Below, piece by piece: positions 32,555-35,669 of a stretch of 35,669 bases of DNA. The notes below the pieces were generated by a model. It saw only the letters and a program-made list of their open reading frames with translations. It did not search any database and was not told where the DNA came from. The DNA comes from Planctomycetaceae bacterium. GTDB taxonomy: Bacteria > Planctomycetota > Planctomycetia > Pirellulales > Pirellulaceae. The DNA lies in NCBI GenBank assembly GCA_005778405.1, contig SXOA01000033.1, positions 1-35,669 on the forward strand, given 5' to 3'. The stretch's first letter is position 1. Every line of letters starts with the position of its first letter. The position numbers were made by a program, and so were the translations under genes.

Positions 32555-33193
32555 ATGACACGAAACGGAACTACCATTCTCGGCACATGCGGAGCGTTCC
32601 TGGCCTGGACCGTGTTGTCGCTTTTCCTCCTGCTCTACGGCAATGACTGGTGGCTCAGCGGCCTCACGACGCTCACGGTTTTTGCCTGGCTCACGGGACT
32701 GCTCGTCGTGACGTTCCAGCAAGGTCGCGCCCGAGCAGCGGCCAGCGGGGCCGTCATAGCCGCGGCGACGTATTATCTGCTCGCACTGGGCCCTTGGTTT
32801 TCGACGAATGTTGGTCCCACGCTTCTCTCCAGCCGTTTGCTGGCGCAAGCAGACGTGATGCTGCATGGCAATCCGCAGCAACTTCAGACGCTTGCCTGGA
32901 CCTCGCCGCAGCCGTATTCCTCGACTGGCATCGTGTACTTCGGTGACTCAGGGGTCGTCACAACAGGCAACCCCGGCACCAACCAGCCTACCTTAGTCCC
33001 TCAAACGACGCTCGGCTTCGCCACGACCATGACGCAGGGAAGTTCCGTCTTTCAACCTCTCGGACACTGGCTGCTGATTTGGCTGTGTGCCGGAGTGGGA
33101 GGCCTCGCGGCGCTCCTGATGCTGATGCGGTCGGAACGCCAGCCTCGTGCCATCCCCACAGCGGCCGCGACTCCTCCCGGAGCCGCCCCATGA
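32555..33193 (+). CDS. Hypothetical membrane protein, first of a paralogous pair
   Basis: 212 residues, AAGAGG ~8 bases before the ATG. Two helices at the N-terminus (AFLAWTVLSLFLLLYG, LTVFAWLTGLLVVTF), a third at AAATYYLLALGPWF, then an extracytoplasmic loop of ~85 residues rich in Thr, Ser, Gln and Gly, then a C-terminal helix (LGHWLLIWLCAGVGGLAALLML). The segments around LLALGPWFSTNVGPTLLSSRLLA and SSVFQPLGHWLL closely resemble those of the next gene, so the two are tandem paralogues. Its stop overlaps the next start as ATGA. No known family or motif recognised; not obviously an enzyme. Confidence 0.75.
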   Translation: MTRNGTTILGTCGAFLAWTVLSLFLLLYGNDWWLSGLTTLTVFAWLTGLLVVTFQQGRARAAASGAVIAAATYYLLALGPWFSTNVGPTLLSSRLLAQADVMLHGNPQQLQTLAWTSPQPYSSTGIVYFGDSGVVTTGNPGTNQPTLVPQTTLGFATTMTQGSSVFQPLGHWLLIWLCAGVGGLAALLMLMRSERQPRAIPTAAATPPGAAP

Positions 33194-33783
33194 GTCTTAA
33201 GTTCTCGCTGCGCGACCTGCTCCTGCTGATCGCCCTCATCAGCGTGGCCTGTGCGGCGATGGCCAATACAGGCATCTGGTGGCACAGCATCGTTGTCACC
33301 GCCACGCTCAGCGGCATGACCGGCCTGGTCATCTGGGCCTCTCTGCACGGCGGATCACGCCGCGCCTTCGCTTATGGCTGGTTGCTGTTCGCGGCGGGGT
33401 ATTTGGCGATCATGTTTAGCCCTTGGACTGCTAACAACCTGGGGGCGAGTTTGATTTCGACCAAGGGTCTGGCCCACCTTGAATGGAGAGCGTGGGGCGA
33501 TCAACATTCTCCGTTTGTGCTCAACCGTGGTCAGCAAATGGAATTTGGGAACGACCTTGATTTGAGGTACACCAGATTCGTCAACGTCAACTCCATTTGG
33601 TCCTCCTATCCGCCAACATCCGTCTGGGATGCATCCGGCCGCAATTGGGCTGACAGTTGCACGACTTTTCAGTCCACCGGACACTGGCTCCTTGCCTCCG
33701 TCTTCGGCTATTGCGGTGCCCATCTGGCCGCATTCCTGTTTCGTCGTCGCGATGCTGCCAGAGCCAAGGCGACCAACCCATGA
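33190..33783 (+). CDS. Hypothetical membrane protein, second of a paralogous pair
   Basis: 197 residues from the ATG at 33190, which overlaps the previous stop (ATGA). Layout matches its neighbour: helices LLLLIALISVACAAMA, IVVTATLSGMTGLVIWA and WLLFAAGYLAIMFSPW, a loop of ~95 residues, then GHWLLASVFGYCGAHLAAFLF. The shared blocks are SPW-NNLGASLIS here against GPW-TNVGPTLLS upstream, and QSTGHWLL against QPLGHWLL. The N-terminus SLKFSLRDLLLLIALISVA resembles a motif frequent in planctomycete membrane proteins. It overlaps the following gene by ATGA too, so three genes are translated as a chain. Function unknown. Confidence 0.75.
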   Translation: MSLKFSLRDLLLLIALISVACAAMANTGIWWHSIVVTATLSGMTGLVIWASLHGGSRRAFAYGWLLFAAGYLAIMFSPWTANNLGASLISTKGLAHLEWRAWGDQHSPFVLNRGQQMEFGNDLDLRYTRFVNVNSIWSSYPPTSVWDASGRNWADSCTTFQSTGHWLLASVFGYCGAHLAAFLFRRRDAARAKATNP

Positions 33784-34868
33784 CCCGCACCGCCCCTTTC
33801 GCCATTCTCGTCGCTACATTCCTCAGTGCTGTTTCCACTGCGGCCGAGCCGCTTGGGCCAGATCCCTTTCGCGGTGCACTCCTCACGGCAGAGAACGCAA
33901 CCCAGGACCATCTCAGTGTCCTGAAGAGGGACGGCTATTCGACCATCGTGCTGCAAATCAACTCGTCCAGTGCAGAGTCCATTCAGAAAGATGTCGCTGC
34001 CGCGAATCGCATCTCGACTGTGGGGTTGAATCTCGGCTACTGGTTGGAAATAGCCCATTCCCCGGAGTTCGCCGATGCTCACCCCCTCTGGATGGCCAGC
34101 TTGCAAGGACATCCCGAATGGCGGCGGCTGTACAGAGACTTTCCGTTTCCCAAGGAAGGGGAGACGATCAAGAGTTATCCTTGGGTGCCGATTCTGTATG
34201 AAGAGGCTTTTGCCGCCCACCTGGACCGTTGCAAAAAACTGCTCGCGGCTTTGCCCCCTCCCAAGCATCTCTTCCTCAACGACCTGCAGGGTTCTCCCAG
34301 CGCTTGCGGCTGCGGCAATCCGGTTTGCCGCTGGACGGCCGATTATGGTCCGGTCGTCACGGCGACCAAGCTCGGCGATGATGCCGCGGCTCGATTTGTC
34401 GCAGAGATCAAGAAGCTCGCGCCCAAAGAAACCAACGTCATTCCCGTCTGGACCACCGAGTGCGAAGAACACGACAAAGACAAGGACGCCCTTTGTGCCG
34501 GTGTCGGCTGCTTCAAGGGGATTTGCTGGAAGGCATATACGAAGCAACTGATGCCGGTGGCCGAAGCAGCGCCACAAATCGGCGTCCTACTCCTCTACAA
34601 AGAATTCGGTCAGGACACTCCCGCCTACAAAGAGCCAGCGGGCTGGATCCAGCACGCGCTGGCCGGTTTCGCGACACTCCCTCCAAAAAATGGCGGCAAA
34701 GCGATCGGCCCCGGACGTCTCATCGCCGTGCTGCAAGGCTTTGGCGTCACCGAGCGGGAGCTTGCCGACCAAATCACTCGCGCGAAAGCTGCCCACTGCA
34801 CCGGCTACCTCGTGGCTTTCGCCAAAATCGATCAGTCCTGGACTCCCAAGCTCATTCGCTGGAAATAG
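33780..34868 (+). CDS. Exported Cys-rich protein of unknown function
   Basis: 362 residues from the ATG at 33780 (ATGA overlap with the previous stop). A signal peptide is clear (TRTAPFAILVATFLSAVSTAAE). The order of secondary-structure-like segments (STIVLQINS, VGLNLGYWLEIA, PKHLFLNDLQGS, TNVIPVWTTECE, IGVLLLYKEFG, GRLIAVLQGFG) suggests a TIM-barrel-like enzyme. Cys176, Cys178 and Cys183 (ACGCGNPVCRW) and Cys228, Cys239, Cys244 and Cys249 look like metal-binding or disulfide clusters; the first recalls the Cys cluster of DUF4838-like glycosidase relatives, but only loosely. I do not recognise the family. It ends 5 bases before the aminotransferase. Confidence 0.7.
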   Translation: MTRTAPFAILVATFLSAVSTAAEPLGPDPFRGALLTAENATQDHLSVLKRDGYSTIVLQINSSSAESIQKDVAAANRISTVGLNLGYWLEIAHSPEFADAHPLWMASLQGHPEWRRLYRDFPFPKEGETIKSYPWVPILYEEAFAAHLDRCKKLLAALPPPKHLFLNDLQGSPSACGCGNPVCRWTADYGPVVTATKLGDDAAARFVAEIKKLAPKETNVIPVWTTECEEHDKDKDALCAGVGCFKGICWKAYTKQLMPVAEAAPQIGVLLLYKEFGQDTPAYKEPAGWIQHALAGFATLPPKNGGKAIGPGRLIAVLQGFGVTERELADQITRAKAAHCTGYLVAFAKIDQSWTPKLIRWK

Positions 34869-34873
34869 TCGCC

Positions 34874-35669
34874 ATGCCCGCTATTGATTCCGCTGCGCAG
34901 GTTCCCTTTCTCAAAACATCCCTTCCCGGCCCGCTGGCCAAAGCGCTCATTGAAAACGACGAGCGGTTCACCTCGCCGTCGTACACACGCGTCTATCCGC
35001 TGGCTTGCGCCCGCGGCTATGGAGCGGTGATGGAAGACGTGGACGGTAACAGGTTTCTCGATTTCACGGCCGGCATCGCGGTCTGCTCCACAGGACATTG
35101 CCACCCGCGGGTCGTCGCCGCGATTCAGGACCAGGCCGCCAAGCTGCTCCACATGTCGGGGACCGACTTCTACTATGCTCCGCAGGGGGACCTCGCCAAA
35201 AAGCTCGCCGAAATCGCCCCTGGCAGCAAGCCCAAGCGAGTCTTTTTCACCAACTCCGGAGCCGAGTCCGTCGAAGCCGCTTTCAAGCTGGCCCGCCACC
35301 ACACCAAGCGGCAGCATATGATCGCCTTCTTCGGCGCGTTCCACGGCCGCACCATGGGGGCCCTCTCCCTCACCGGCAGCAAGGTCGTGCAGCGGTCGGG
35401 CTTCGCCCCGCTCATCCCGCAGGTCAGCCACGTCGATTACCCCAACCCCTACCGGCACGAAATGGACCATCACGAATCGGCCGTGATGGAATCGCTCAGC
35501 CAGATCGAATACCTCTTCCGCCGCACCGTGGACCCGCACGAAGTGGCGGCGATTATCGTCGAGCCGATCCAGGGAGAGGGGGGCTACATCGTCCCGCCGC
35601 CGGAGTTCCACCGCGAGCTGAAAAAGCTGGCCGAGAAACACGGCATTCTCTACATCGTGGACGAGGTGC
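34874..35669 (+). CDS. Class III PLP aminotransferase (4-aminobutyrate/acetylornithine type), N-terminal part
   Basis: About 265 residues are present; the frame runs off the window edge. The enzyme would move an amino group from an omega-amino acid (GABA, acetylornithine, ornithine or similar) to 2-oxoglutarate using PLP. Matching segments are VMEDVDGNRFLDFTAGIAVCSTGHCHPRV (residues ~54-82, in two blocks), FFTNSGAESVEAAFKLAR, FFGAFHGRTMGALSLTG, AAIIVEPIQGEGGYIVPP and the last visible IVDEV with the PLP-contact Asp. The PLP lysine lies beyond the edge. The N-terminus PAIDSAAQVPFLKTSLPGPLAKALIEND is of the GabT-like group more than ArgD. It follows the Cys-rich gene by 5 bases. The minus-strand frame across this region is only a shadow. 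Confidence 0.9.
   Translation, partial: MPAIDSAAQVPFLKTSLPGPLAKALIENDERFTSPSYTRVYPLACARGYGAVMEDVDGNRFLDFTAGIAVCSTGHCHPRVVAAIQDQAAKLLHMSGTDFYYAPQGDLAKKLAEIAPGSKPKRVFFTNSGAESVEAAFKLARHHTKRQHMIAFFGAFHGRTMGALSLTGSKVVQRSGFAPLIPQVSHVDYPNPYRHEMDHHESAVMESLSQIEYLFRRTVDPHEVAAIIVEPIQGEGGYIVPPPEFHRELKKLAEKHGILYIVDEV

Noticed and set aside
34832..35641. Minus-strand open frame (269 codons) at the right edge
   Set aside because: The plus strand reads as a class III aminotransferase that runs off the window; the reverse has no features.

Overview
The window looks like a chromosomal segment of a planctomycete (Planctomycetota). It carries a PVC-type dehydrogenase fused to a cytochrome c, a DUF1549 (PSCyt2) and DUF1501 gene pair, a multihaem cytochrome with a PA14 insert, a DUF7133-like beta-propeller, an M56 protease with a large periplasmic extension next to a BlaI-type repressor, and a short 'NPYQSP' membrane protein. 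These families are typical of that phylum. This is inference from gene content; no 16S or other phylogenetic marker was compared.

Layout. 1-1924: end of gltB, then gltD (glutamate synthase). 1967-2464: a GNAT acetyltransferase. 2534-6614: signalling block with a small membrane ORF, a hybrid histidine kinase (CHASE8-like sensor, HAMP, HisKA, HATPase, REC, Hpt) and a REC-HD-GYP regulator, probably a c-di-GMP phosphodiesterase. 6880-14766 (minus strand): a CoA-binding protein, a CDGSH iron-sulfur protein, hisS, and a 1781-residue exported PVC dehydrogenase/cytochrome c/DUF1080/FG-GAP protein. 14847-20990 (plus): a membrane protein, a five-haem cytochrome, an unknown protein, a beta-propeller dehydrogenase-like protein and an RRM RNA-binding protein. 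21241-25607: a UbiA prenyltransferase and the DUF1549/DUF1501 pair. 25748-26443 (minus): rsmG. 26560-29845: blaI-like repressor and a composite M56 protease. 29908-35669: EamA transporter (minus), GH13 protein, two paralogous membrane proteins and a Cys-rich exported protein linked by ATGA overlaps, and the start of a class III aminotransferase.

How genes work together. The kinase and HD-GYP protein probably form a phosphorelay that controls c-di-GMP, but the kinase's own receiver has His in place of the phospho-acceptor Asp. The BlaI/M56 pair has a near-consensus promoter whose -35/-10 spacer is filled by a palindrome, as expected for autorepression. The M56 protein carries a secretin-like domain, a DUF1549 fragment, a NolW-like domain and a PDZ domain where BlaR1 has its beta-lactam sensor. 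This is the best candidate for an undescribed sensing system here.

The intergenic regions are rich in short palindromic elements. Three share 'GGGTCGGGA' terminal inverted repeats (12557, 15392, 15481), one has 'GTAGGGTGCAT' ends (12305), and an AGGCT-nnn-AGCCT hairpin occurs three times (1931, 12240, 25608). No tRNA, rRNA, CRISPR array, transposase or integrase was recognised.
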